Below are positions 8,279-16,031 of a stretch of 34,729 bases of DNA, piece by piece; the stretch's first letter is position 1; each line of letters starts with the position of its first letter. A program made the translations under genes and the position numbers. The notes beneath the pieces were generated by a model. That model ran no database searches. It saw only the letters and a program-made list of their open reading frames with translations, and was not told where the DNA came from. Origin of the DNA: Planctomycetia bacterium (GTDB taxonomy: Bacteria; Planctomycetota; Phycisphaerae; FEN-1346); contig PMZT01000290.1 of assembly GCA_003170085.1 (NCBI GenBank), positions 3,746-38,474 of the forward strand, written 5' to 3'.

Positions 8279-8358
8279 GAAGGTTCTGCCGCCGGCCGTG
8301 TCGCGGCTGCGCGGGGTTCAATGGGTCGGACACCCGTTCCTTCGAGAGGAGAGCTTCC

Positions 8359-9633
8359 ATGAAGCCTGGTTGCCCGTCGTCCTCTGAATCCGCCGCCGAG
8401 GTCCCGCTGAGCCGCCGCAAGTTCGTCGGAGGCGCGATCGCCGCCGCGACCGCGGCCTCGCTCCTGGGCGCCGCACCGGCCCGCGCTGCCGAAGCGCCGG
8501 CACCGGCGGCCGCGCCGCCCGCGATCACGCGCAAGATCAAGGTGGGCCTCATTGGCGCCGGCGGGCGGGGAAGCTGGATCGCCAGGCTCTTCAAGAAACA
8601 CGGCGGCTACGAGTTCCACGCCGTGGCCGACTACTTCCCGCAGGTGGCCGGCGCCGCCGGCGAGGCCCTCGGCGTCGACCCCTCGCGCCGGTTCTCGGGC
8701 CTTTCGGGCTGCCAGAAGCTGATCGCCAGCGGCGTCGAGGCCGTCCTATGCGAAACCCCGCCGTACTTCCTTGCGCAGCAGGCCGTGGCCGTGGCCGAGG
8801 CTGGCCTTCACGTGTACATGGCTAAGCCCGTTGCGGTTGACGTGCCGGGGTGCCTGGCGATCGGCGCCGCCGGCAAGCGCTCGACCGAGAAGCAGCGGTG
8901 CTTCCTCGTCGATTACCAGATGCCCACCGATCCGATCAACATCGAGGTCGCCCAACGCATCCGCGACGGCGGCCTGGGGCCGATCGAGCAGGTGACCACC
9001 GTGGGCATCTGCGGCGGCTTCGCCGATCCGCCCAAGACGGCCACGATCGAGAGCCGCCTTCAGCACCTCATCTGGGTCAACGACGTCGCCCTCGGGGCCG
9101 ACTACATCGGCAACTTCGACATCCACGCCATCGACGCCGCGCTCTGGGTGCTGGGCCGGCGGCCGATCGCCGCGATGGGCGCCTCGCGCATCGGCCGGGC
9201 CGACCCGCACGGCGACGCCCGCGACGTCTGCTCGGTCGTCTTCGACTACGCCGACGGGTTCGTCCACAACCACCTCGGACAGGGTCTGGCCGACAACACC
9301 GACGGCGAACTCAGTTGCCGCATCTTCGGCCAGAAGGCCAACGCCCTCGTCAATTACTGGGGCAAGGCATACCTGCGCGGCGGGCCGAAGCACTACGGCG
9401 GCGGCGCCGTCGAGAATCTCTACGAGGCCGGCGCGGTCCGCAACATCGCCGCGTTCTACCAGAACGTGACCGAGGGCCGTTTCGAGAACCCGACCGTCCA
9501 GCGCGCGGTCGACGGCGCCCTGACGTGCATCCTCGGGCGCGAGGCCGCCGCCCGGCGGACGCGCCTTACGATGGACGAACTTCTCAAGGAGAACAAACGC
9601 CTCGAGATCGATCTGACGGGCCTCAAGGCCTGA
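8359..9633 (+). CDS. Tat-exported Gfo/Idh/MocA family oxidoreductase
   Basis: The protein has 424 residues, preceded by AGAGGAGAG. The N-terminus carries a twin-arginine signal (SRRKFVGG, residues 18-25, then an Ala-rich core ending near ARAAEA). The Rossmann domain begins at about residue 59 with GLIGAGGRGS (NAD(P) binding). The usual E-K-P of the family is here AKP (155-157); the Lys is kept. The GNFDIHAIDAALW segment (Asp254, His256, Asp259) holds the residues that normally sit near the nicotinamide. Such exported Gfo/Idh proteins are numerous in Planctomycetota next to sulfatases and hydrolases and are thought to act on sugars or related compounds. The substrate cannot be told. The gene is followed after 18 bases by a palindromic repeat and then the galactanase gene. 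Confidence 0.88.
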   Translation: MKPGCPSSSESAAEVPLSRRKFVGGAIAAATAASLLGAAPARAAEAPAPAAAPPAITRKIKVGLIGAGGRGSWIARLFKKHGGYEFHAVADYFPQVAGAAGEALGVDPSRRFSGLSGCQKLIASGVEAVLCETPPYFLAQQAVAVAEAGLHVYMAKPVAVDVPGCLAIGAAGKRSTEKQRCFLVDYQMPTDPINIEVAQRIRDGGLGPIEQVTTVGICGGFADPPKTATIESRLQHLIWVNDVALGADYIGNFDIHAIDAALWVLGRRPIAAMGASRIGRADPHGDARDVCSVVFDYADGFVHNHLGQGLADNTDGELSCRIFGQKANALVNYWGKAYLRGGPKHYGGGAVENLYEAGAVRNIAAFYQNVTEGRFENPTVQRAVDGALTCILGREAAARRTRLTMDELLKENKRLEIDLTGLKA

Positions 9634-9651
9634 CGCGCAGCCTGTCAAATG

Positions 9652-9725
9652 CGACAGCGCAACTTTGCCATTTGCGCGGCGGGTCTCCGCACCCGCCGCG
9701 CAAGACCTTGAAAGCTGTGCTGTCG
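9652..9725. repeat. nested palindromic repeat (GCGCGGCGGGT stem), copy 2
   Basis: The core stem TTGCGCGGCGGGT (9672-9684), loop CTCCGC and ACCCGCCGCGCAA (9691-9703) are identical to copy 1 at 3516-3547, including the GACCTTG that follows. Outer arms CGACAGC (9652-9658) and GCTGTCG (9719-9725) pair. It lies between the Gfo/Idh and GH53 genes and ends 18 bases before the GH53 start. Confidence 0.75.
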
Positions 9726-9742
9726 TACAAAAGGGGAGAGCC

Positions 9743-10930
9743 ATGCTTTTCACAATGAGACGACTTCAGACCTGTCCCGCAGGCGGCCGCACGATCGCAG
9801 CCCTTGTGGCCGTCCTCGCGCTACTTGCAGCGGCGCTGCTTGCCGACAATCTTATGGCGGGCGAGGGGCCCCAGGCCGCGGCGAAGGCGGGCGACCTTCC
9901 GTTCCTCGCCGGCGGCGACATCTCCCTTGCGGCGAAGATCGAGGAGCACGGCGGCGTGTACCGCGACGGCGGCGCGCCGCGCGACCTGCTTGAGATCTTT
10001 CGTTGCCGCGGCGCCACGTGCATGCGCCTCCGCCTCTTTCACACCCCCAACGGCGTGGGGGCCGTGTGCAACGACCTCGCGTACACCACCAAGCTCGGCA
10101 AGCGGATCAAGGACGCGGGGTTCCTGCTGCTCCTCGACTTCCATTACTCCGACACGTGGGCCGATCCCGGCCATCAGCCCAAGCCCGCCGCGTGGAAGGA
10201 CCTGCCGATGGACGACCTCGAGCGGGCGGTCTTTGAGTACACGCGCGACTCGATCAAGGCGATGGCCGCCGGTGGCGCGCGGCCCGACATCGTGCAGGTG
10301 GGCAACGAGATCACGCCCGGCATGCTCTGGCCCGACGGCAAGACCGACAAGACGCCGGAGTCGTGGGTGCGCCTGGGGCGGCTGATCAAGGCAGGCCTCC
10401 GCGGCGTGCGCGAGGCGGCCGGCTCGGGGCCGCCCCTCCGCACCATGCTGCACGCCGATACGGGCGGCCGCCGCGCCGCCACGCAGTGGTTCTTCGATCA
10501 CGTGAAGGAACAGGGGGCCGAGTTCGACCTGATCGGCCTGAGCTACTACCCCGTGTGGCACGGCACGCTCGACAATCTGCGTGAGAACCTCGTTGCCACG
10601 GCCGCGCGGTACGGCAAGCCCATCGTGGTCGTCGAGACCGCGTACCCGTGGACGGCCGGCGACCCGAAGTGGGACAAGTGGCAGGGGCCGGATAATAAAG
10701 TTCGAGATAAGTATCCGCTGACGCCCGAGGGGCAGCGGCAGTTCCTGGCCGATCTTGTCAAGACGGTCCGCGAGACGCCCGAGGGCCTGGGCTGCGGCAT
10801 CCTCTGGTGGGCCCCCGAGTGGATCGCCGTCAAGGGGTTCGACGGCCACGGCGCCAGCCTCGCGCTCTTCGACCGTGACGGCAACGCCCTGCCGGCGCTG
10901 GATCTCCTGCGCGGCGGGCTGGCGAAATAG
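9743..10930 (+). CDS. exported glycoside hydrolase family 53, endo-beta-1,4-galactanase
   Basis: The protein has 395 residues. The start at 9743 follows AGGGGAGAG; an upstream in-frame start at 9665 would translate the palindromic repeat. Residues 1-40 are a signal with a long Ala/Leu core. The rest is a TIM barrel close to GH53: ISLAAKIEEHGGVYRDGG, MRLRLFHTPNG, LLLDFHYSDTWADPGHQ, IVQVGNEITPGMLWPDG and VVVETAYPW. Glu189 (in GNEIT) and Glu298 (in VETAYPW) match the acid/base and nucleophile of this retaining family. GH53 enzymes cut beta-1,4-galactan such as arabinogalactan I side chains, giving galactooligosaccharides outside the cytoplasm. Next to five sulfatases it suggests the target polymer contains galactose. 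Confidence 0.88.
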   Translation: MLFTMRRLQTCPAGGRTIAALVAVLALLAAALLADNLMAGEGPQAAAKAGDLPFLAGGDISLAAKIEEHGGVYRDGGAPRDLLEIFRCRGATCMRLRLFHTPNGVGAVCNDLAYTTKLGKRIKDAGFLLLLDFHYSDTWADPGHQPKPAAWKDLPMDDLERAVFEYTRDSIKAMAAGGARPDIVQVGNEITPGMLWPDGKTDKTPESWVRLGRLIKAGLRGVREAAGSGPPLRTMLHADTGGRRAATQWFFDHVKEQGAEFDLIGLSYYPVWHGTLDNLRENLVATAARYGKPIVVVETAYPWTAGDPKWDKWQGPDNKVRDKYPLTPEGQRQFLADLVKTVRETPEGLGCGILWWAPEWIAVKGFDGHGASLALFDRDGNALPALDLLRGGLAK

Positions 10931-10937
10931 TTTCGCC

Positions 10938-11001
10938 TTACGCCAGGTTCAGCGTGAACTGGCCCGAGGCCCCGTTGTATCCGTCGATCGCAATGCGGTA
11001 G
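10938..11001 (-). pseudogene. 3' tail of a lost gene (PPC-like or similar beta-sandwich end)
   Basis: Reading leftwards, the last 20 or so codons encode YRIAIDGYNGASGQFTLNLA and then TAA (10938-10940). This ending (Y-I-A-V-DGYNGA-G-FTLN) is typical of pre-peptidase C-terminal type beta-sandwich modules at the end of secreted proteins. The frame is lost at 11001/11002, exactly where the CAGGGC of the ISAs1-like left end begins. The rest of the gene is absent from the window. Confidence 0.55.
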
Positions 11002-11363
11002 CAGGGCAATCACATCTAAATGTTTTGTGAGGCAAAATTTCTGGCGCGTTCGGGCAAAGTTAGAGCCTTTCACGCGCGGCTGTAGCTGACACTGTGCGGC
11101 CGCCGCGCATAGGGCTACGGGCACGCGTGAATTGCTCTAGAATTGCGCCCGGCGTCGTGTCGTGGTAGTGTGCCGCCTCGAACAACCGGTAAGGCCTCGC
11201 CAACAACCCAACCTGTTGGTGGAAGGAGCGACGACATGGAGGCTCGCGCCCCGCGGGGCCTGCGGCGCTATTTTGCCGAGTTGCCCGATCCGAGGATGGC
11301 CCGGACACGGTATCATGGGCTTTCAGATATCCTGACACTTGCATCTGTGCCGTGATCTGCGGC
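11002..11363 (+). mobile_element. ISAs1-family insertion sequence remnant, left part only
   Basis: CAGGGC at 11002, immediately after the interrupted gene tail, fits the outer end of ISAs1-family inverted repeats. An internal inverted-repeat pair is seen at about 11059-11082 (TTTCACGCG) and 11113-11135 (CGCGTGAA). The transposase start follows at 11236. Similarity ends at about 11363 inside what is now the 3' end of the sulfatase gene on the other strand, and no right end is found. The left boundary is inferred from the broken reading frame and the CAGGGC word. Confidence 0.5.
11236..11363 (+). pseudogene. ISAs1-family transposase, N-terminal fragment with a frameshift
   Basis: An ATG with GGAAGGAG before it encodes RRYFAELPDPRMARTRYHG and then SDILTLA, matching the conserved ISAs1 N-terminus (HFAELPDPR-RT-H-L-DIL). 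A one-base deletion at about 11344 shifts the frame: restoring a C there gives LALCAVICG, the next conserved block, while the present frame stops at 11353-11355. Sequence after about 11363 no longer matches. It is a dead fragment. Confidence 0.75.
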
Positions 11364-13034
11364 GTCGTCGGACGTGGCCACGCGGCGAATCTCCTCGGCG
11401 GCGCGAGTCCAGCGGTCCGACAGTTCGCGGACCTTCTCGGGGTGTTTCTCCGCGAGATTGGTGGACTCCGCGCGGTCGGTCCGCAGGTCGTAGAGTTCCC
11501 ACGGTCCCTGGGCGCCCTCGGCCACAACCTTCCAGTCGCCCACGCGGATGGCGCGGTTGCCCGAGTGGCACCACCACAGGTACTCGTGCGCCACGGCGCC
11601 GTCGCGCGCGAAGGCCGGCACAAGGCTCATGCCGGGCGGCGGCGGAACGGGCTTGCCTTCCCACGTTTCCGGCCGGTGCCCGCCGGCGAGTTCGAGGAGC
11701 GTCGGCACAAAATCAATGAAATGACATACGTCGCGGCGCAACTCGCCCCGGGCCGGGATGCCCGTGGGCCAGTGGACGATCAGCGGCGACGAGATGCCGC
11801 CCTCGTGCACCCAGACTTTGTGCAGGCGGAAGGGCGTGTTGGAGGCGGTGGACCAGCCCGGCCCTAAGCAAGCGTACGTCTTCGCCGAGCCGAGCGGCGC
11901 CGCCGGGTCGTGGCCGTCGCCGCGGATCATCTGCTCGGCGCTGGCGCCGTTGTCGGAGACGAAGAGGATGACCGTGTTCTCGAAGGCGTTCATCGCCCGG
12001 AGCTGGTCCAGCACGCGGCCGATTTCGCGGTCGACGCGGTCGATCATCGCGGCGTGGATGGCCATCTTGGTGGCCTGGAAGCGTTTTTGCTCGTCGGTCA
12101 GCGTGTCCCACGGCACCGCCTGGGGCACCTCGCCCGGCCCGATTCGCGTCTTCATCTCCTCGGGCTTCAGGTTCCAGTTAGGCAGGCTTTTCGGATCGGG
12201 CTTCGACAGCGGACAGTTAATGAGGCCCATGTCGGTCATGCGCTTGTGCTTTTCGCGGCGGAGCTCGTCCCACCCCTTGAGGAAGCGGTCGCGATAACGA
12301 TCGATATCCTCCTGCGGCGCCTGAATGGGAAAGTGCGGCTCCGTGAACGCAAGATACTGGAAGAACGGGCGGTCCGCGAAATTCTTCGCGTGGTCCCGCA
12401 GGCAGCGGATGGCAAAGTCGGCGATGGCCGTGCTGGCGTAGTAGCCCTCGGCGGACTTGACGGGCTCGAGCGGCGGGTCGATCTCGGCCATTCTCTTGGC
12501 GGAGAGGAAGTGATGGTCGGTGTCGCTGTACTCAAACGCGAGATCGAAGCCGCCCGCCACGGGTTTGCCATCGACGTGCCACTTGCCGGAATGGTACGAG
12601 CGGTAGCCGAGGGGCCTCAGCATCTCCGGCAGCAGCCGCGCCCACGCGGGGCGCTTGCCGCCCGTGCCGCCGGCCAGGCCGGGCATGCCCGCCGTGGCGG
12701 GTAGGGCGTCGCGCCGCACCTGCTGGGCATAATAGCCAGTCAGGATGCAGGCCCGCGACGGCCAGCAGCGGGCCGTGGAGTAGCACTGCGTGAACCGGAT
12801 GCCGCCGGCGGCAAGGCCGTCGATGTGGGGCGTGGCGACGGGGCCGCCGTAGCATCCGGGGTCGGAGTAGCCCATGTCATCCATCACGATGACGAGGAAG
12901 TTGGGCTTGGGTGCCATGCTTTCGCGCCGCTCGGAAAACATGGTCTCGCCCGCCACCCCGCGGGCCCACGACGGCACCGCGGCGGCCGCCGCGCCCAGGC
13001 CGGCCAGTTTCAGGAAACCGCGACGATTCAGCAT
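11313..13034 (-). CDS. Tat-exported Cys-type arylsulfatase (sulfatase 1)
   Basis: The protein has 573 residues; the start has AGGAGG before it. A Tat signal, RRGFLK (4-9), leads to an Ala-rich core. Family S1 sulfatase hallmarks: VMDDMGYSD with Asp52/Asp53 as metal ligands, CWPSR with Cys90 as the residue converted to formylglycine, and LFVSDNGAS as the second metal site. It hydrolyses sulfate esters outside the cytoplasm. Two palindromic repeats are translated in frame: TMFSERRESMAP (31-42), between signal and catalytic domain, and PATAGMP about 20 residues after the active site. The last 15 or so residues and the stop come from the antisense strand of the ISAs1 remnant, so the natural C-terminus was probably replaced. 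It is the last gene of the minus-strand block. Maturation needs an anSME or FGE enzyme, not in this window. Confidence 0.9.
   Translation of the reverse strand: MLNRRGFLKLAGLGAAAAAVPSWARGVAGETMFSERRESMAPKPNFLVIVMDDMGYSDPGCYGGPVATPHIDGLAAGGIRFTQCYSTARCWPSRACILTGYYAQQVRRDALPATAGMPGLAGGTGGKRPAWARLLPEMLRPLGYRSYHSGKWHVDGKPVAGGFDLAFEYSDTDHHFLSAKRMAEIDPPLEPVKSAEGYYASTAIADFAIRCLRDHAKNFADRPFFQYLAFTEPHFPIQAPQEDIDRYRDRFLKGWDELRREKHKRMTDMGLINCPLSKPDPKSLPNWNLKPEEMKTRIGPGEVPQAVPWDTLTDEQKRFQATKMAIHAAMIDRVDREIGRVLDQLRAMNAFENTVILFVSDNGASAEQMIRGDGHDPAAPLGSAKTYACLGPGWSTASNTPFRLHKVWVHEGGISSPLIVHWPTGIPARGELRRDVCHFIDFVPTLLELAGGHRPETWEGKPVPPPPGMSLVPAFARDGAVAHEYLWWCHSGNRAIRVGDWKVVAEGAQGPWELYDLRTDRAESTNLAEKHPEKVRELSDRWTRAAEEIRRVATSDDAADHGTDASVRISESP
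12687..12703. repeat. CCCGCC-GGCGGG palindrome inside sulfatase 1
   Basis: CCCGCCgtGGCGGGT on the plus strand encodes PATAG on the minus strand, in the same frame as the copy in the lipoprotein gene at 849-863. It falls in a surface-loop position of the sulfatase, between the active-site helix and GGKRPAWARLLP. Confidence 0.55.
12909..12944. repeat. GGGTGCCATGCTTTCGC repeat inside sulfatase 1
   Basis: The 36-base segment starts GGGTGCCATGCTTTCGCGCC and ends GGAAAACATGGTC. It is nearly the same as the intergenic segment 18184-18220. Here it is read through in frame as TMFSERRESMAP, directly after the Tat signal peptide. Confidence 0.65.
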
Positions 13035-13081
13035 CGGCTTGCCCTCCTGAACAGCACGCCCTTGTGCTACAACGCCAAGAC

Positions 13082-13300
13082 TTCACCGCGGAGCACGCAG
13101 AGACCGCAGAGAAAAACAGAAACGACTTACGGATTGGGGAAAAACGGAAAAACAAACGGATTCAACGCAAGAACGCAGAGAAAGACAAAGAGAAAAGAGG
13201 GCAAAAAAACGGCTTGAGTTGTTGTGGCTTTTTCCATTTTTTACCAATCCTTCCGTCGTTGCTTCTTTTCTCTGCGTTCTCCGCGGCCTCTGCGGTGAAT
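13082..13300. repeat. large inverted-arm repeat (CACCGCGGAG...CTCTGCGGTGA), copy 1
   Basis: Left arm TTCACCGCGGAGCACGCAGA (from 13082) pairs with the right arm (13270-13300, ending CCTCTGCGGTGAA). The A-rich middle has ATTGGGGAAAAACGG. A second copy in the opposite orientation is at 16032-16164; the shared segment AAACGACTTAC-GATTGGGGAAAA shows that the inner part is conserved as well. The 314-base spacer 13035-13348 between sulfatase 1 and the lipoprotein gene consists mainly of this element. Confidence 0.75.
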
Positions 13301-13348
13301 CCGTTGCCGTTGTTCTCTGCGGCGAAACCGAACGGCCTGGCACCCCCG

Positions 13349-14407
13349 TTAGCCCCGCTTGACGAACTTCCGCACGAAATCGAGCACCGAGCGCGTGAAC
13401 GTGAACTCGCCCGTCTCGGGCAAGGTGTGCTCGGGGCCGCTGACCCAGCTCTCGATGACGAACTGGTCGGGCGCCCCCTGCGCGAGCAGGTAGTCGTAAC
13501 CCTGCTGCATGACCGCCACGTACCACGTCGAATCGTCGGCCAGCCCGCGCTTCTGCATGGCGGGGTAACCCGAGGCCCAGTAGATCAGGCTGAAGGGGAG
13601 CTTGTGGCCGCGGCAGAACCGTTCCAGCTTCTTCACCTCGGGCCACGTGCCGCGGTCGAACACGACGAACTCGGCCCAGTTCACGTCGAGCCGGTAGAAG
13701 TCGAGGCCGCGGACGCCTATCTCGGCCAGCCGCTTCTCCAGGGCCTCGATCCACGCCACCTGGTCGGCATACGGGATGAATGGATACGGCTCGATGTCGC
13801 CGATCAGAACCCGCGGGTAGTTCTTACGCACGAGCGCGATGTAGGCGGCCGTCTCCCGCACCGCGTAGTCGTCGGTCTGGTGGATCTCCTTGCGCGCGCA
13901 GCAGAGCGGCTCATCCAGGGCAATGGCGTGGATCACGCCGCCCAGGCGCTCGACGCGTTCCCACAGGGGGCGCTCGATGTTGAAGGTCTTCTCGCCCGTG
14001 GTGCCCCACGGCTTGACGGCGCCCACCTCCATGCCCAGCTTGACGCCCCATTCCTGGAGTTTCGGCAGCCAGGCGCGGAGCTCATCGTCGGTGAACTGCT
14101 TTTTCAGGTTGAGGTCCGTGTAGCAAAGGACGTCGATCACGGACCGCGTTTGCTTCCACTCGTCCGGGTGCTCGAAGAGCGCGCGAAAACACTTGCCGCC
14201 GTCGTACGCCGACGGTCCCATCCAGACGGTGGGCTTCGGGCCGCCGGCCGGGGTAGTCGCAGGTTTCGGCACAGGCTGCGACACCGGCTGAGGCGCGGGC
14301 TGCGGGGGCGTAGCGGCCTTCTCCTCCGCCCGGAAACAACCCGGTAGCGCCAGCGCCGCGCCCGTGGCGGCGACCTTCAGGAAATCGCGTCGGGTCCTCG
14401 CGTTCAC
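13349..14407 (-). CDS. Tat-type lipoprotein, putative TIM-barrel glycosidase
   Basis: The protein has 352 residues. I prefer the GTG at 14407: AGAGG precedes it, and it gives a Tat signal of the same short form (NARTRRDFLK) as its neighbours. An ATG at 14440 overlapping the upstream stop (ATGA) is the alternative. A lipobox LPGC follows, so it is probably both Tat-exported and lipidated, then a Pro-rich linker. The domain alternates hydrophobic strands with acidic ends (ALDEPL, LIGDIEPYP, LDFYRLDVNW, FVIESW), as in the beta-alpha barrels of retaining glycosidases. I do not recognise the family. It lies 29 bases downstream of sulfatase 2 and is probably co-transcribed. A role in the same polysaccharide is inferred from context. 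Confidence 0.7.
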   Translation of the reverse strand: MNARTRRDFLKVAATGAALALPGCFRAEEKAATPPQPAPQPVSQPVPKPATTPAGGPKPTVWMGPSAYDGGKCFRALFEHPDEWKQTRSVIDVLCYTDLNLKKQFTDDELRAWLPKLQEWGVKLGMEVGAVKPWGTTGEKTFNIERPLWERVERLGGVIHAIALDEPLCCARKEIHQTDDYAVRETAAYIALVRKNYPRVLIGDIEPYPFIPYADQVAWIEALEKRLAEIGVRGLDFYRLDVNWAEFVVFDRGTWPEVKKLERFCRGHKLPFSLIYWASGYPAMQKRGLADDSTWYVAVMQQGYDYLLAQGAPDQFVIESWVSGPEHTLPETGEFTFTRSVLDFVRKFVKRG

Positions 14408-14436
14408 GTTGCACAACCTCTTTTCAGGCAACACGG

Positions 14437-15948
14437 TCATGCCTCGCCGACGCGCTTCAGCCATGCGTGGAGCTTCGCGTCGAGTTCCTTGCGCGTGTCC
14501 GCGTGGGCGGGGTCCTCAACCAGGTTGTCCATCTGGTGCGGATCCTTCTCATTATCGTAAAGGAGCCACGGCTTCAAGCCGTTTCCCTCTTGGGCCTTGG
14601 CGTAGGTGTAGCGCGGCGTGCGAAGCCCGCGCCACTTGCCGCCGCCTTTCTTGGCAGCGCGTTTGTCCTGCCCCTTTCCCTTCTCGGTGCCGTTGCCGCC
14701 TTCTTCCTCTTCGCCTTCCGTGGCGCCGGGGCCGGACATGATGAAGGCCGACTCGGGTCCGGGGGCGTCCTTGCCCTTGAGAATGGCCGAGAGGTCCGCC
14801 CCCTGCATCTGGGGCAAGACCGCCTCACCCGCCAAGCCGAGCAGCGTGGGCGTGATGTCGACGGTCGAGAAGAGCGTGTCCAGGCGCCGGCCGGCCGGAA
14901 TGACGCCGGGCCAGCGGATGATGAAGGGCACGTTGATCGCCTCGTCCCACGGCACATTCTTGCCCCATCGGTCGAAGGAGCCGAGCATATCCCCGTGGTC
15001 GCTCGAGTAACAGACGATGGTGTGGTCGGCAATGTGCAACTCGGCGAGTTTCTTCATCAGGCGCCCGACCTCTTCGTCCATCGCCGAGATGTGGGCGAAG
15101 TACTCCACTTGGTTCTCGCGCACCCGCCGGACCTCGTCCGCCTTGGGCACGTTCGGCCGGAGCTTGATCTGGTCGGCCGGGTACAGCTCGGCGAACCGTT
15201 TCGGGGCCTCCTTGTACGGCGGGTGCGGCGGATGCCACGACAGAAAGACACAGAACGGCTTGGCTGCATTCTTCTCGACGAACTCCAGCACGAGGTCCAT
15301 CTGCCCCTTGGGCGCGTAGCCGTCGATCGTGATTTCCTTCCCGGCGTCATCGTAGTACCGCGTGGCGTAGCGGTTGCGGTAGTTGTAACAGACCCGCCAG
15401 TAGTCGAACCCGTGGCGGTGCGGCCCGGGCGGCACGATCTTCCCCGATTCCCACCCCGCATACAGGTGCCACTTGCCGACGTAGCCGGTCGCGTAACCGG
15501 CCTTCTTCAGGACATCGGCGAGGGTGACCTCCGTGAGGGGTAGTCCGCTGCCGTTGGCGCCCACGTTCCCGCTGACCGTGTGGGCCTGCTGGTATCGGCC
15601 GGTCAGGAGGCTGGCCCGGTAGGGCGAGCAGAGCGGGTGGTTGCTGATGCAGTGCGTGAAGACGGCGCCCTCGCGGGCCAGGGCTTCAAGGTTCGGCGCC
15701 TTGACCTGCGGGTCGCCGCCGCCCGGCCAGGAGCAGTTGCGATGCTGGTCGGGAAAGACGAAGACGATGTTGGGCCGGCGCTTGTCCGGCCCGCCACCGC
15801 GGGTCTCTGGCGCGGGCGCGGCCTCCTCGGCCCGCCCCGGCGGGTCTGCGACAAGATGGCGTGGACCGGCGGCGCCCATCACGCCGGCGGTCACGGCCCC
15901 GGCGCCCGCGGCCTTCAGGAATTCCCGGCGGTTCAGCTTGCGACGCAT
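14437..15948 (-). CDS. Tat-exported Cys-type sulfatase (sulfatase 2)
   Basis: The protein has 503 residues, with AGGAGA before the start. The Tat motif is NRREFLK (6-12). The catalytic domain starts at about residue 57: FVFPDQHR places Asp67 and Gln68 at the first metal site (Asp-Gln variant), CSPYR holds the formylglycine Cys107, and SSDHGDMLG is the second metal site. The pattern DQHR with DHGDMLG is closer to the choline-sulfatase/phosphonate-hydrolase-like branch than to arylsulfatase A. A low-complexity acidic then Lys-rich loop (EGEEEEGG, then KGKGQDK, about residues 415-440) is unusual. Between the signal and the domain there are two in-frame palindromes, giving ADPPGRAEE and ETRGGGP. 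It is followed by the putative glycosidase lipoprotein and preceded by a repeat-filled spacer. Confidence 0.9.
   Translation of the reverse strand: MRRKLNRREFLKAAGAGAVTAGVMGAAGPRHLVADPPGRAEEAAPAPETRGGGPDKRRPNIVFVFPDQHRNCSWPGGGDPQVKAPNLEALAREGAVFTHCISNHPLCSPYRASLLTGRYQQAHTVSGNVGANGSGLPLTEVTLADVLKKAGYATGYVGKWHLYAGWESGKIVPPGPHRHGFDYWRVCYNYRNRYATRYYDDAGKEITIDGYAPKGQMDLVLEFVEKNAAKPFCVFLSWHPPHPPYKEAPKRFAELYPADQIKLRPNVPKADEVRRVRENQVEYFAHISAMDEEVGRLMKKLAELHIADHTIVCYSSDHGDMLGSFDRWGKNVPWDEAINVPFIIRWPGVIPAGRRLDTLFSTVDITPTLLGLAGEAVLPQMQGADLSAILKGKDAPGPESAFIMSGPGATEGEEEEGGNGTEKGKGQDKRAAKKGGGKWRGLRTPRYTYAKAQEGNGLKPWLLYDNEKDPHQMDNLVEDPAHADTRKELDAKLHAWLKRVGEA
15787..15851. repeat. two CCCGCC-GCGGGTCT palindromes inside sulfatase 2
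   Basis: CCGCCACCGCGGGTCTCTGG (from 15791) and CCCGCCCCGGCGGGTCTGCG (from 15831) lie in the linker after the Tat signal. The second is nearly identical to the one inside the esterase gene at 18029-18050 and is read in the same frame, giving DPPGRA in both proteins. Confidence 0.65.
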
Positions 15949-16031
15949 AAGTGGTCTCCTATGATCCCCCCCGTATCAACGGTCACGGCCCCGTCTGTGT
16001 TGGGCGGTTTCCGACGTTTTCGGCCGTTTCA

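Noticed and set aside
9665-9742. N-terminal extension of the GH53 protein
   Set aside because: It is the translation of the nested palindrome shared with 3480-3568; a ribosome site precedes 9743.
13035-13348. Lys/Arg/Glu-rich open frames in the spacer as small proteins
   Set aside because: The codons come from the inverted-arm repeat, which has another copy at 16032-16164 without the same frames.
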